Origin: Leptospira broomii serovar Hurstbridge str. 5399
GTDB lineage: Bacteria; Spirochaetota; Leptospiria; Leptospirales; Leptospiraceae
Direction: 5' to 3'
Assembly (NCBI RefSeq): GCF_000243715.2
Contig: NZ_AHMO02000008.1
Coordinates: 2,150,001 to 2,214,000 of the forward strand
Length of the DNA stretch: 64,000 nt
Shown one piece after another: positions 10,773 to 20,308 of this stretch. How positions within the stretch are numbered: position 1 is the first letter of the stretch; each line of letters begins with the position of its first letter. The position numbers were made by a program, and so were the translations under genes. The notes under the pieces are model-generated. The model saw only the letters and a list, made by a program, of their open reading frames with translations, was not told the origin of the DNA and did not search any database.

Positions 10773-11351
10773 TTATTCCTCTGCATTCAGTAATTGTTTT
10801 GCGGCTTTTGCCGCGGAACGAAGCGGGCGAACGTCTCTACTCGTTCTGGATAGTAGTATCGCTCCTTCCATTAGCGAAAGTAAGACTAAGGAAAGTTCCC
10901 TTGCGCGAGCTTTTCCGTATCCGGAATTTCTCAGGAAAAGTTCCAATTTAGCATTCCAATTTTTGAATATATTTTGACAGACTTCGTTTACCGCTCCGTT
11001 TTCCGAAGCGGTTTCGTTTGCAGTCGTGGAAATAGGACAACCTTTGGAGAAATTAGAGGCGATCAGTTTCGTTTCAAGAGATTGCAATATATTCTCGATA
11101 CCGTTTGCGGCATTTCTGGAATTTTTCAATACACGCTGGAAAAAATCCCCCATTTCCTCGCCCGAGCTTGACAAGGCTTCGGTCGCTAATTCCTCTTTGC
11201 CCCCCGGAAAATGAAAATAAATGGATCCTTTCGGAGCTCCCGAGGCCTCGACGATATCATTCAAACCGGTTCCGGAATAACCTCGTATTTCCAAGGCTTC
11301 GGCCATTGCTCGGATCATTCTGTCCCTGGATTTTTCCCCTTTTTCACCCAT
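10773..11351 (-). CDS. TetR-family repressor (LmrA/YxaF-like)
   Basis: 192 residues from the ATG at 11351; the open frame reaches 11456, but TetR proteins begin close to the helix-turn-helix. The DNA-binding part reads RMIRAMAEALEIRGYSGTGL, then APKGSIYFHFPGGKEELA. The KGSIYFHFPGGKEEL recognition segment is typical of the LmrA/YxaF branch, whose C-terminal domain also fits the rest. It probably represses itself, the downstream metallo-hydrolase and the divergent hydrolase-Ada pair through the GACCGGTC site at 11378. Confidence 0.85.
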   Translation of the reverse strand: MGEKGEKSRDRMIRAMAEALEIRGYSGTGLNDIVEASGAPKGSIYFHFPGGKEELATEALSSSGEEMGDFFQRVLKNSRNAANGIENILQSLETKLIASNFSKGCPISTTANETASENGAVNEVCQNIFKNWNAKLELFLRNSGYGKARARELSLVLLSLMEGAILLSRTSRDVRPLRSAAKAAKQLLNAEE

Positions 11352-11373
11352 AAAGCCATTGAATCCATAAATA

Positions 11374-11392
11374 AATAGACCGGTCAACATAA
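11374..11392. promoter_or_regulatory. Putative TetR operator
   Basis: Perfect palindrome GACCGGTC at 11378-11385 inside ATAGACCGGTCAAC. It lies between the divergent tetR (start 11351) and hydrolase (start 11459) genes. It resembles the ATAGACCRGTCA-type boxes known for LmrA/YxaF repressors of Bacillus, matching the repressor subtype encoded next to it. Binding is inferred from position and resemblance. Confidence 0.55.
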
Positions 11393-11458
11393 AAATATCC
11401 CCTTCAAAATAGCAGGAACCGGGTTGAGAACCCTCTCTTGGCGGTGTACTCTCCATTT

Positions 11459-12196
11459 ATGGAAAGAAAAGTGGTTATTGCACAGGGTTTATGGTGCCGG
11501 AGCAGCTTATACGTTCCGATGGCAAAGAAGTTTCAGGAAAGAGGATATTCTTACTCGATCCCTGAATTACGAAATACGGAGATAGGAGAGGACGGAAATA
11601 TCATCTCCGATTCGAATCGATATCTGGAAATATTGCAAAAACATAGTAATGATTGGAAGAACACGATTTTGATCGGTCATTCGTTCGGAGGGTTATTGGC
11701 TCAAATCATTGCCGCTAGGGTAAAACCTAAGGCCTTGGTTCTACTCAGCTCTGTCGTTCCGATAAGATACAATCGACCTGGATTATATGCGATCGCATTC
11801 GGAATCTATTTAACGTTTATTTCCAAATTTTTTACGAAATCATCCCGGCCGAGTCTAATCGGATTCTCGACCTGGATCTACCAATGTTTGCCTAGTCAAG
11901 AAAAGGAGGATTTATATCCTTTCTTTTTGAATGAGAATCCTTATGTAGTGCGGGAATGTGTTCTTCCCGGAAGAATTTCTCGGATAGCATATAAGTCCAA
12001 GTCCGAGATTGAATGCCCCGTTTTCGTGGCTGCGGCAGCTAGAGATAGAATCGTAAACGTAGAATCTTTAAAAAACTTTGCCGATCGATACGGTGCCGGT
12101 TATAAGGTTTACGAGAACACATCTCACTGGATGATTACGGAAAGTTCCATCGGTCAAATCGTGAGCGACATTTGCGATTGGTTGGACAAAAAATGA
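11459..12196 (+). CDS. Alpha/beta-hydrolase fold protein
   Basis: 245 residues. The nucleophile elbow GHSFGG is present, and an acid and a His (SHWMI near the end) are in place for a Ser-Asp-His triad. It has no signal peptide, so it is cytoplasmic; the substrate is unknown. The ATG at 11459 is chosen because the first strand (KVVIAQGL) follows directly. The stop overlaps the Ada-like start (ATGA), so the two are translationally coupled. Likely under control of the divergent TetR protein. Confidence 0.85.
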   Translation: MERKVVIAQGLWCRSSLYVPMAKKFQERGYSYSIPELRNTEIGEDGNIISDSNRYLEILQKHSNDWKNTILIGHSFGGLLAQIIAARVKPKALVLLSSVVPIRYNRPGLYAIAFGIYLTFISKFFTKSSRPSLIGFSTWIYQCLPSQEKEDLYPFFLNENPYVVRECVLPGRISRIAYKSKSEIECPVFVAAAARDRIVNVESLKNFADRYGAGYKVYENTSHWMITESSIGQIVSDICDWLDKK

Positions 12197-13032
12197 ACGC
12201 AAAGAAGTCGGCGGAGTATTACGAAATGGTCGCGCGAGTGATCGAATATATCGATTCGGTTTTTCCGGAACAACCTGATGTTATCGAATTGGCCTCGGTC
12301 GCCGGATTATCGGAATATCATTTTACTCGAATTTTTTCGGAATGGGCAGGTTTACCGCCGAAACGGTATCTACAATTTCTAAGACGGGAATACGCCAAAG
12401 AGATATTGCAAAAAAGTTCGAATTCTCTAGATGCGGCGCTTTCTCTCGGGATGAACGGGACCGGAAGGCTACATGATTTATTCGTGACTACAGAGGCCGT
12501 AACGCCGGGACAATGGAAGACGAACGGAAAGGATTTAAAGATTCGTTATGGATTTCACCCGAGTCCGTTTGGAAAAATGTTCGCGGCAAAAACCGATAAG
12601 GGAATATGTGAATTACACTTTGTGGACGATCTAACGATCTCCGAAATCGACCAGACTTTTCGTAAAAAATGGGAAAACGCGGAGCTCATCGAAGACGCGA
12701 CTGCGACGCAGGAGCTCGACGAATTGTTTGAACCTTCTCGAAATAGAATAAAAATTCATCTCTTCGGAACGAATTTCCAAGTAAAGGTATGGGAAGCATT
12801 AATGTCGATTCCGGAAGGTTCTCTGATTTCGTATGAGGACCTTGCGGAACGGACAGGTTCGAAGCAGTCGGTTCGAGCGGTCGCCTCTGCAGTTGCTAAA
12901 AATCCACTAGCCTATTTGATCCCTTGTCATCGGGTTATTCGTAAAACGGGGGTTTTGAATCGATATAGATGGGGAGCCACTCGAAAAGCGGCCATCATTG
13001 CGTATGAGGCCGCAAAACTCGAGAAACTTTAG
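12193..13032 (+). CDS. Ada-like fusion: AraC HTH plus O6-methylguanine-DNA methyltransferase
   Basis: 279 residues. Residues about 15-110 form an AraC-type DNA-binding domain (IELASVAGLSEYHFTRIFSE). The rest is an OGT/MGMT domain with the acceptor motif PCHRVI, Cys near residue 245. It repairs O6-alkylguanine by transferring the alkyl group to that Cys. The N-terminal zinc/phosphotriester domain of E. coli Ada is absent, so methyl-phosphotriester sensing in the usual way is not expected. It is coupled to the hydrolase by a 4-bp ATGA overlap. Confidence 0.9.
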   Translation: MNAKKSAEYYEMVARVIEYIDSVFPEQPDVIELASVAGLSEYHFTRIFSEWAGLPPKRYLQFLRREYAKEILQKSSNSLDAALSLGMNGTGRLHDLFVTTEAVTPGQWKTNGKDLKIRYGFHPSPFGKMFAAKTDKGICELHFVDDLTISEIDQTFRKKWENAELIEDATATQELDELFEPSRNRIKIHLFGTNFQVKVWEALMSIPEGSLISYEDLAERTGSKQSVRAVASAVAKNPLAYLIPCHRVIRKTGVLNRYRWGATRKAAIIAYEAAKLEKL

Positions 13033-13177
13033 TACGGAATTGTGATTCCGATATTGGAGAATCATGATTCCTTAATATGTGAATAGTTCCTAAAAAAGAA
13101 CGATCATTTCACTTCTTTCGTTACCTGAATTTGAAGAAAAAGTAAAAAACTTGCAAACTTCATTCAGGAGAAGTAAA

Positions 13178-14002
13178 ATGATTTCTGCGCAAGACATTCC
13201 GAACCGATTGAAAGACTGCTTGGGGCCGGACGAATTGAATCAGTTCACCGATCTATTGAACCATGCATTTGAAGCTGAAGCAAAATTTTTAGAAAGCCAG
13301 GTTTCGAATGATTTCATTAAATCAATTGCGGAAGAGTCGGGGAAATTACGGTTCGAAATGCAGCAATCATACTTAGATGTAGGCCGACAATTCTTGGACT
13401 TTCGAGAAAACGTTCAGGAGGGCTTTGCAAATATTGAATCAAAAATTAAGATTCTTCACGCTCAAGTGATGGAGAAGTTCGCATCAACTGATGTAAAGAT
13501 TGAAATTCAGAGAGCTGATATGAATGAGAGATTTGCACGGACTGACGTGAAGATCGAAATACTGCGATCGGATATGAATGAAAGATTTGCGCAGACTGAT
13601 CTGAAAATTGAAATACTGCGATCGGATATGAATGAGAGATTTGCATGGACTGATGTGAAGATCGAAATACTGCGATCGGATATGATCGAGAGATCCGGCC
13701 AGACTGATTTAAAGATTGAAACACTACGAGCTGATATGAATGAGAGATTGGCGCAGACTGATCTGAAAATCGAAACTCTTCGGTCGGATATGAATGAGAG
13801 ATTCGCACGGATGGATATAAAATTCGAAACCTTTCGGACAGAAATTCGAACCGATATTGCAGGTTTGAAAGTCGACATCCATTCTGCCATTGTTAATCAG
13901 ACAAGATGGATTTTTACAAGCCTATTAGGGTTAGCGGCGATAATGCCCATCATCTTCAAATTTGTAGATAAGATATTGCGCTATTTAGATGTATTGCTTT
14001 AG
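13178..14002 (+). CDS. Coiled-coil repeat protein with C-terminal membrane anchor
   Basis: 274 residues with AGGAG about 8 bases before the ATG. The centre (about residues 105-225) holds around seven copies of an 18-residue unit of the form DVKIEILRSDMNERFART, built by 54-bp tandem repeats. The unit is strongly helical and probably forms a trimeric coiled coil. A single hydrophobic segment near the end (WIFTSLLGLAAIMPIIF) anchors it. It resembles DUF1640/CCDC90-like proteins in layout, but identity is not certain. It overlaps the convergent Cys-rich gene by 18 bp. Confidence 0.75.
   Translation: MISAQDIPNRLKDCLGPDELNQFTDLLNHAFEAEAKFLESQVSNDFIKSIAEESGKLRFEMQQSYLDVGRQFLDFRENVQEGFANIESKIKILHAQVMEKFASTDVKIEIQRADMNERFARTDVKIEILRSDMNERFAQTDLKIEILRSDMNERFAWTDVKIEILRSDMIERSGQTDLKIETLRADMNERLAQTDLKIETLRSDMNERFARMDIKFETFRTEIRTDIAGLKVDIHSAIVNQTRWIFTSLLGLAAIMPIIFKFVDKILRYLDVLL
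13490..13850 (+). repeat. 54-bp tandem coding repeats
   Basis: About seven imperfect 54-bp units inside the coiled-coil gene, each with blocks like GATATGAATGAGAGATTTGC and GAAATACTGCGATCGG. They keep the reading frame, so unit loss or gain changes the length of the helix without breaking the gene. They also produce long false frames on the opposite strand. Confidence 0.85.
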
Positions 14003-14626
14003 ATATTCTTTACCTTTTAAATGACTCGGGTATAAGATCGGAAAATCATTGCCTGTTCTTTTACGCCAGCGCCTGTACGCTTTGCTCGAATCCCAATAGA
14101 CTTCGTATTCGGATTCCAACCTAAAGAGAAGTTTTTCCCAAAAAAGGAAATGGTTGTCTATAAATTCCTGGCGAATATCCTTTTCATGAGACGTTAGCGG
14201 GCATTTAGAAGTGAATTCTTTCATGAAAACTAATCCGACGATCACTCCTCTTGTATCCAAATAAGGTTCTAAGGGAAATGTACGGCAACTAATGGAGCGA
14301 TTTTCCCTTTCACAATGTGCAACGCCTTTGCATTCGCAAAACGTAATTTTTCTTTGGTCGTATTCGGCGAATTCTTTTTTTTCCTCCTTTGTACCGGGAA
14401 CGTATTCCTTCCAAAGGTCCGTTCTTTCGGAAAGCATTTCATACTCGGATTTATATAAGGCTGGGAGTGCGTTATCCGCTTGGCAGCAAATGGGAATCCC
14501 CCCGTTGGTGGGGGCACATAAGGAACCGCAATTGTATTCGGTTACTTCTTCTTGCAGTAGGGAATAATAATATTCGACTTCTTCCCTTGTGAGTGCTTTC
14601 GGGTCAAGCTTGGCGGCTCTCTTCAT
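13985..14626 (-). CDS. Cysteine-rich YkgJ-like protein
   Basis: 213 residues with clustered cysteines (CGSLCAP, PICCQ, TFCECKGVAHC, SISCRTFPLEP, SKCPL). This pattern resembles the zinc- or iron-sulphur-cluster YkgJ/FliB-like family, for which some members are linked to protein methylation. The exact role is unknown. The start at 14626 overlaps the end of the upstream J-domain gene by 23 bp, so the two are probably co-expressed. Confidence 0.65.
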   Translation of the reverse strand: MKRAAKLDPKALTREEVEYYYSLLQEEVTEYNCGSLCAPTNGGIPICCQADNALPALYKSEYEMLSERTDLWKEYVPGTKEEKKEFAEYDQRKITFCECKGVAHCERENRSISCRTFPLEPYLDTRGVIVGLVFMKEFTSKCPLTSHEKDIRQEFIDNHFLFWEKLLFRLESEYEVYWDSSKAYRRWRKRTGNDFPILYPSHLKGKEYLKQYI

Positions 14627-15221
14627 CGATCTCCTGTTCTCTCTTTCTTTCTCTTTTCGATAACACCCGATTCAAGTAAAGAACCCGGAAGAAAAGGTAA
14701 CCCCCTGCCATTAAACCGGAAGAAAGAAGGAGACCCCACTTACGATAGAAAAGGTCGGAATTGGATGAGAGCCAACTGTTTTTTTGAAAAATAACGAGTA
14801 TCAGCGATACGATCATCAGAAAGCTAAAACAACCTAGGAAGAAAAGCGTGGTATTCCGAAGAGACCAAAGCTTGTCTTCCCGTTCGTATTTAAGGAGTAG
14901 GAACTGTCGGTATAATCTTTGGTATTCTTTCGGTGTCGTAATTTTCTGGATTTCGAAGTATTGTTCGAATTCCTTTGGAACTCCGTTCGGGTCCAATAAT
15001 ACTAATTCATAATCTAAAGAACCGTCATAACGTTTTCTTCGAACAGGATCGGAAAGAAAATAGTATGCTTCCGCGCCTTCTCTTAAGGCTTCCGTTCTCC
15101 AGGGATACCACATGTTCATGTCTAAGGAAGAAATATAGTTATCGAACGCTTCTTCGATATCGTTTTTTTCGGCGTCTCGAGGCAGTCCCAATAATCCGTA
15201 ATAATCTGCCTTTCGGTTCAT
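14604..15221 (-). CDS. J-domain-like membrane protein lacking HPD
   Basis: 205 residues. The first 70 look like a DnaJ domain ([20 protein letters not shown], then [16 protein letters not shown]). The invariant HPD between helices II and III is replaced by a segment around DMNMWYPW, so stimulation of DnaK is doubtful. Two transmembrane helices follow (about residues 122-145 and 160-180), ending in a basic tail. Likely a membrane adaptor. The function is not known. Confidence 0.7.
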   Translation of the reverse strand: MNRKADYYGLLGLPRDAEKNDIEEAFDNYISSLDMNMWYPWRTEALREGAEAYYFLSDPVRRKRYDGSLDYELVLLDPNGVPKEFEQYFEIQKITTPKEYQRLYRQFLLLKYEREDKLWSLRNTTLFFLGCFSFLMIVSLILVIFQKNSWLSSNSDLFYRKWGLLLSSGLMAGGYLFFRVLYLNRVLSKRERKREQEIDEESRQA

Positions 15222-15320
15222 AACTATACCTGCGGTAATCGATCCTTGGTTTTTCCGTTTCTTCCGATTCTGCCCGATTCGATAAGATTAGGAAACGATT
15301 TTTCAATCGGGAAAAGAGTC

Positions 15321-16715
15321 ATGAAATCCCCTTTACACACGATTTCTACCTCAAAAACTCGTCTTATGAGCGTAATAGAAGCTGCGGTCAAAGCCGGTAA
15401 GGTTTATATAGAGACCTACGGCTGCCAAATGAACGAATACGATTCCGGAATCGTAGCTAGTTTAATGCAAGGCGCTCAATATGAAACGGTTTCCGATCCT
15501 GAGGAATCCGACGTCATCTTTTTGAATACTTGTGCGATCCGTGAGAATGCGCATGCTAAAATCTACGGTCGTTTACAAAGTCTAGGTTATTTAAAAAAAA
15601 GAAATCCTTCTCTCGTCATCGGAGTTCTGGGCTGTATGGCTCAAAATCTCGGGGAGGATTTATTCCACCAGGAACTTCCTTTGGACCTAGTGGTCGGGCC
15701 TGATAATTATCGCACCTTGCCGGATTTAATTTCCAGGATTCGAACGGGGGAACAATCCGTTTCTCTAACTCGGCTTTCCAAAATCGAAACCTACGACGAA
15801 ATCGAGCCAAGGGTAGTTAACGGAGTCCAAGCTTTCGTTACGATTATGCGCGGCTGCAATAACTTTTGTACTTTTTGCGTCGTTCCTTATACGAGAGGTC
15901 GGGAAAGAAGTAGGGACCCGCAATCGATCGTAAGGGAGACCAGAGATTTGGTAGCCCAGGGCGTGAAACAACTAACGCTCCTGGGTCAAAATGTAAACTC
16001 ATATAAATTCGAAGACGTCGACTTTGCCGGTTTAGTACGTTTATTGTTAAACGAAACGGAAATCGAGAGAATTCGTTTCACGTCGCCTCACCCGAAAGAT
16101 TTCCCCTTGCATTTACTCGAGTTGATGGCGGAGAATCCCAGATTTTGTCCGAACATACATTTACCTCTTCAATCCGGAAATACCGAAGTCTTAACGAATA
16201 TGAAGAGAGTTTATTCTCGGGAAGAATTTCTGGAAGTCGTTGATCGAATTAGAGGTTATGTACCTCACGTTGGATTGACTACGGATATCATAGTCGGATT
16301 CCCGGGAGAAACCCACGAGCAGTACGAAGAAACTCTCGATGTGGTCAGGAAAGTCGGCTTCGACATGGCGTTTATGTTCAAATATTCGGAGAGAGAGGGG
16401 ACGATCGCCCAGAAACGATATCCGGACGATGTATCCGAAGAAGTAAAAGGGGAACGTCTTACGAAGCTGGTCGATTTACAGACTGCGATATCTTTGGAAC
16501 AGAATCAGGCGCGGATCGGAAAAACATATTCTATTCTAATCGAAGGAATATCGAAGAAATCCGCTAACGAAGTCAGTGGTAGAACTCCTTGCGGTCGCAT
16601 GACCGTCTTCCCGATTCCCGAAGGCGAGGATTCCATATCGATGATAGGTCGGTCCGTTTCGGTTACGATCGTTTCTGCTACGAGTGCCACCCTAAAGGGA
16701 AGGATCCTTGCTTGA
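15321..16715 (+). CDS. miaB: tRNA-2-methylthio-N6-dimethylallyladenosine synthase
   Basis: Radical-SAM methylthiotransferase that modifies A37 of tRNAs reading UNN codons. All marks are present: N-terminal cluster cysteines ([28 protein letters not shown]), the radical-SAM motif [12 protein letters not shown], and a C-terminal TRAM-like domain. The ATG at 15321 has GGGAAAAGAG upstream and gives 464 residues; an ATG at 15366 is also possible, and both keep the full domain. The stop overlaps the TTG start of the next gene. Confidence 0.95.
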   Translation: MKSPLHTISTSKTRLMSVIEAAVKAGKVYIETYGCQMNEYDSGIVASLMQGAQYETVSDPEESDVIFLNTCAIRENAHAKIYGRLQSLGYLKKRNPSLVIGVLGCMAQNLGEDLFHQELPLDLVVGPDNYRTLPDLISRIRTGEQSVSLTRLSKIETYDEIEPRVVNGVQAFVTIMRGCNNFCTFCVVPYTRGRERSRDPQSIVRETRDLVAQGVKQLTLLGQNVNSYKFEDVDFAGLVRLLLNETEIERIRFTSPHPKDFPLHLLELMAENPRFCPNIHLPLQSGNTEVLTNMKRVYSREEFLEVVDRIRGYVPHVGLTTDIIVGFPGETHEQYEETLDVVRKVGFDMAFMFKYSEREGTIAQKRYPDDVSEEVKGERLTKLVDLQTAISLEQNQARIGKTYSILIEGISKKSANEVSGRTPCGRMTVFPIPEGEDSISMIGRSVSVTIVSATSATLKGRILA

Positions 16716-18490
16716 AAAAAACTTCCCCTTCACCAAAGGGGAAAGGTGCTTCGGCCCAATCCTCTACAAATAGCAAGTCGCGCTCAACTCGAAAGGGAAG
16801 TACGGAAGTCTTTGGCGTAGAGGCAAAAGGCAAAGTCGGAAAAGGTACGGATCTACGATCAGTTAGAGTTCATAGCGTCGCCGATCTTCCTCCTGGATTT
16901 TATGTTCATACGGACCGGGAAAAATTTTGGAGATGGTTTCCCATTTTAGATCGTTATATCTTATCGGAGATCGTTCCTCCGTTTTTCGTTTCCCTTCTAT
17001 TTTTCACTACAGTCTATATGGCTCTCGCTCTTCAAAAGATGATCGGTCTTTTCGTCGGGAAAGGCGTGGACCCTCTTCGTTTATTGGATTATTTCGGTTA
17101 CCTCTTGGGAAACATCATGCCGATGACCATTCCGATGGCCTGTCTGATGAGCGGGGTCATGGCTGCGGGAAGATTATCCGGAGATTCCGAAATCACTGCG
17201 ATTCGTTCTGCGGGCATCAGCTTCTCTCGAATCTACGTCGTATTTCTCATTTTCGGAACGGTCATGGCGCTGGTTGTGGGATATCTGAATTTTTATCTTT
17301 CTCCGGAAAATACCAGGAAAATGGAGGAATTCAATAAATGGGTTATGGCTTATAATCCTCTTCTTGCAATGACTCCAGGCCAATTCAGCGGGGATAAGAC
17401 GCAAGGTCTCTTTGAAGAAAAGGGGCGGACCATGTATACCGAGGGAGTTAATCCCGAAACCGGAGAATTGAGCGGAGTTCAAATTCGAGAATGGACGATT
17501 TCTCTTGAAGGTGACGAGTACTTTTACATAGGCACGACGGCGATTCCGATGGGTGGTTCCCGCCTTTCTCAAATTATCGCCGCCAAAAAAGGAACCCTCG
17601 TTGAAAAAATGGGACCGAACGGAGAATTCGAAAAATCGATCCGATTGAAGGGCGGTTGGATCTTGGAATGGAATCAGGATAAGAAAGGATTCTCCGTCTA
17701 TGACCTACGCAACGGGGAAATGGATTATAATATTCCCAAAAAGGAAGAAAAGAAAACATTAGAGCTGAACGTGAGTCCCGAAACATTTACCATGCCTGTG
17801 TTGATCTCCATTCGAAATAGCATCGAAAGCGAAGGGTTGGAAAACATTCCCGGATTAGAAATACTGCACGAAATGGGGTTGTCGATAAAGGGAATCGGCG
17901 GTTTGAAAGCGATGGTGACTCAGTTGCAGATCGATGTCATTCAAACCGCGCAGGATCCGACCATTTCCGCTTCCGAAAAAACCCAGAAATTTTCGATTCT
18001 GACACAGCTGGATGCATTACTTAAACAATCTAAAAAAGTGCTGGCGAAATTTAATGTGGAGATCCATCGGCGGATTGCGATGCCGATTTCTTGTTTAATT
18101 TTTTCAATTATCTCTCTTCCGCTCGGTTTAGTCGTGAAACGTTCCGGAAAAGGGATGAGTTTCACGATGGCTGTGGTTTTAATCATAATTTACTGGGGTT
18201 TATTCACCGTTGGCAGCAATGTCTCCGATAATAGTAAGTTTCCGGTTTGGCTCGGTCCCTGGGCAGGCAACATCGTCGTTACGATCATTAGCTTAAATAT
18301 CATGCTAAAGAGAACGGATATGCGATTGCCTTTACCTGTTATGAAGTTTTTTGCAAGAATCGGGGAGAGACTTTCGCCCGTCTCCGATTTCCTGGCTCGG
18401 AGTTTCCGGTATTTGGAACCCCTAAAAACGAAATTGACAGTGGTACTCAAGAAATTATCTTTATGGAGAAACCGGGAAGGAAGGGGTTAG
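16712..18490 (+). CDS. LptF/LptG-family (YjgP/YjgQ) permease
   Basis: 592 residues if begun at the TTG at 16712, which overlaps the miaB TGA; the frame stays open further upstream inside miaB. The first 80 residues are a Lys/Ser-rich cytoplasmic extension. Then comes the family core: [40 protein letters not shown], a large periplasmic jelly-roll part, and terminal helices with [20 protein letters not shown]. Such permeases drive lipopolysaccharide from the inner membrane to the Lpt bridge with LptB. F and G cannot be told apart here. It is longer than usual (about 360), owing to the extension and insert. Confidence 0.88.
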   Translation: MKKTSPSPKGKGASAQSSTNSKSRSTRKGSTEVFGVEAKGKVGKGTDLRSVRVHSVADLPPGFYVHTDREKFWRWFPILDRYILSEIVPPFFVSLLFFTTVYMALALQKMIGLFVGKGVDPLRLLDYFGYLLGNIMPMTIPMACLMSGVMAAGRLSGDSEITAIRSAGISFSRIYVVFLIFGTVMALVVGYLNFYLSPENTRKMEEFNKWVMAYNPLLAMTPGQFSGDKTQGLFEEKGRTMYTEGVNPETGELSGVQIREWTISLEGDEYFYIGTTAIPMGGSRLSQIIAAKKGTLVEKMGPNGEFEKSIRLKGGWILEWNQDKKGFSVYDLRNGEMDYNIPKKEEKKTLELNVSPETFTMPVLISIRNSIESEGLENIPGLEILHEMGLSIKGIGGLKAMVTQLQIDVIQTAQDPTISASEKTQKFSILTQLDALLKQSKKVLAKFNVEIHRRIAMPISCLIFSIISLPLGLVVKRSGKGMSFTMAVVLIIIYWGLFTVGSNVSDNSKFPVWLGPWAGNIVVTIISLNIMLKRTDMRLPLPVMKFFARIGERLSPVSDFLARSFRYLEPLKTKLTVVLKKLSLWRNREGRG

Positions 18491-18542
18491 CCTTGAGCCC
18501 GGCAGAATCCGAAAAATTTGGGTTCCGTCACCTTTAAGACGC

Positions 18543-19400
18543 ATGCATAGGGGGCAGTCGGCTTTGAAAACCGCAAATATATGGCATATCACCTCCGGAG
18601 CGGAATTCCCCGTCCATATCTGGAAGCATCCCCGTATCAATATAGAATTGCGCAAAGTGGTTCTCAAGGATTATAAAACGATCGAATTAGATCCACAGGA
18701 TATCAATGTCTTTTATGTAAATACCCAGATCAAAGAATGGAATGAGATTAAGGACGATTTCTTGAAACGTTTCGAACTACATCCGTTCGTCGCTTTAATC
18801 ATTATCGTTTCACCCGATGCCGAGGAGATTTTTCCGAAACTGTCTCCTAAGGGTAAGTCGGAGGTCCTGGAAAATCCCGTCCAACCTAGGACTCTACGCA
18901 TCATTTTAGATAGAGTCATTCAAACTGAATTTTTTAAATTGATCGCTAACGAAATCGGTAATAGCTGCTTGGCTAATGTAGGTTTCTTTGAAGGCGTTTT
19001 CGAACTGGCTAATAAAGAATATCAAGATGCGCATAAAGCGAACGCTGCTTTACACGCCATCTTAGAGTTTGAAGCCAAGATAAAAAAGAACAACGAAGAC
19101 ATTAATAAGGCGATCGAGAGAGTCAACGAGCTTAAAAATCAGGAACTGCTTACGCTGCACGAACGTCTAAAAGTTTCGGAAATTATCGACAATCTAAAAA
19201 CGCTGGAATTGAAGCATGCATTGGAGTTGAGAAAAGCGACTGAGCGCGCTCTCGAATATTCCAGTATCGAAGAGATAGAAATGAATCGGATTCTGGAAGC
19301 CCAAACGAAATTATTTGCCTATACCGAACAGGAGATACGAGAGTTAGTCGAGGAGAATAAAAGACTTCGTAAGGAATTGGGTCTTCCAGAGCATACCTGA
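18543..19400 (+). CDS. Hypothetical coiled-coil protein with receiver-like N-domain
   Basis: 285 residues, or about 278 from the TTG at 18564, which has AGGGGG upstream. The first 130 residues look alpha/beta and end in [15 protein letters not shown], which recalls the last helix of a response-regulator receiver domain; the phosphoacceptor Asp is not evident, so it may be a pseudo-receiver. The C-terminal half is a long charged coiled coil. Probably a cytoplasmic scaffold. It follows the permease by 52 bp on the same strand. Confidence 0.65.
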   Translation: MHRGQSALKTANIWHITSGAEFPVHIWKHPRINIELRKVVLKDYKTIELDPQDINVFYVNTQIKEWNEIKDDFLKRFELHPFVALIIIVSPDAEEIFPKLSPKGKSEVLENPVQPRTLRIILDRVIQTEFFKLIANEIGNSCLANVGFFEGVFELANKEYQDAHKANAALHAILEFEAKIKKNNEDINKAIERVNELKNQELLTLHERLKVSEIIDNLKTLELKHALELRKATERALEYSSIEEIEMNRILEAQTKLFAYTEQEIRELVEENKRLRKELGLPEHT

Positions 19401-19425
19401 TACTCGACGGAATGCTATACGGGTT

Positions 19426-20247
19426 CTAATCTCGAGCGAGTAGCTCCATTACTTTTTTAAATTCGTAGGAATTTTGACCGTACTTGAGTTCGGCGTAAAG
19501 AATTCCGTGTTTTCTTCTTAAAGATAGATAAGATTGAGCGCTATCCTCATCCTTACTTTTTTTTGCAGCCAGATAAAGTCTTTCATAGCAATGCGCGAGG
19601 AGTTGGTGAGGTTCCGGTTCTCCGTTGAATTTCGGATCTAAGTCGATATACTTCTCCAGAAAACCGGCCGATTGAACGAAATTTTTCATCGCATATTGAT
19701 GTTTGATTAATTCGCGATAGACTCCGGCCTGAATTTCTAAAAAGGAACTCGTTTGCTTAATGTTCGGGTTTTTAACTTTATCAAGATTTTGAGATGCCAT
19801 TGCGAGTAGGCTGATCGTCTCCAATCTTGCCCGAGCGAGATCCCGATTCAAAACCCTATCGAAATTTTCGAGTCTAGTTTTTCTTTGCCAATCATATCGT
19901 TCGGAATCCAATGATTTTGCTTCTTCGTCTTTTCTTCTTCGATCGATCGCAAAGCTTGTTTTTCTAAATGCATCTAGAGCTTTTCCTAATTCTTCACCGG
20001 CTTTCTTTATTAAGGATTTTGAATTATCTTCGGAAAAATTACCGAGAAAGTCCAAATCATGAAACTCTAAAGGATTTTCGCTCCAAGGTCCTTCGTTCGC
20101 GGATTCCGGAATTAGCATTTCCAGCCTTTTTTCCGGAAAGCGGTCATGCGGATCCGATTCCCCTAATATGCAAAACAAGGGGATTATAATAAAGAGAATG
20201 AGACTTTGCTTTTTATTGGGCAAGCTTAGCGAACGAAAATGGCGCAT
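19426..20247 (-). CDS. Exported helical protein, possibly related to flagellar coiling proteins
   Basis: 273 residues with a signal sequence (LILFIIIPLFCILG). The mature part is almost all helical and charged, with YDWQRKTRLENFDRVLNRD, LAHCYERLYLAAKKS and a terminal HGILYAELKYGQ. From memory this pattern recalls the Leptospira FcpA/FcpB flagellar sheath proteins. No search was possible, so this is a suggestion only. It could equally be a TPR-like periplasmic protein. It converges with the coiled-coil gene. Confidence 0.55.
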   Translation of the reverse strand: MRHFRSLSLPNKKQSLILFIIIPLFCILGESDPHDRFPEKRLEMLIPESANEGPWSENPLEFHDLDFLGNFSEDNSKSLIKKAGEELGKALDAFRKTSFAIDRRRKDEEAKSLDSERYDWQRKTRLENFDRVLNRDLARARLETISLLAMASQNLDKVKNPNIKQTSSFLEIQAGVYRELIKHQYAMKNFVQSAGFLEKYIDLDPKFNGEPEPHQLLAHCYERLYLAAKKSKDEDSAQSYLSLRRKHGILYAELKYGQNSYEFKKVMELLARD

Positions 20248-20308
20248 TCATAAATAAGATCGGCGCATAGCGGATAAACATAAGCTCGAAACTATGTTTC
20301 CCCGCATT

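Noticed and set aside
13490..13850. Possible CRISPR-like array
   Set aside because: The repeats are head-to-tail without spacers, keep the reading frame and encode a coiled coil.
13446..13890. Long minus-strand frames over the coiled-coil gene
   Set aside because: They are produced by the 54-bp repeats of the real plus-strand gene; text is repetitive with no family likeness.
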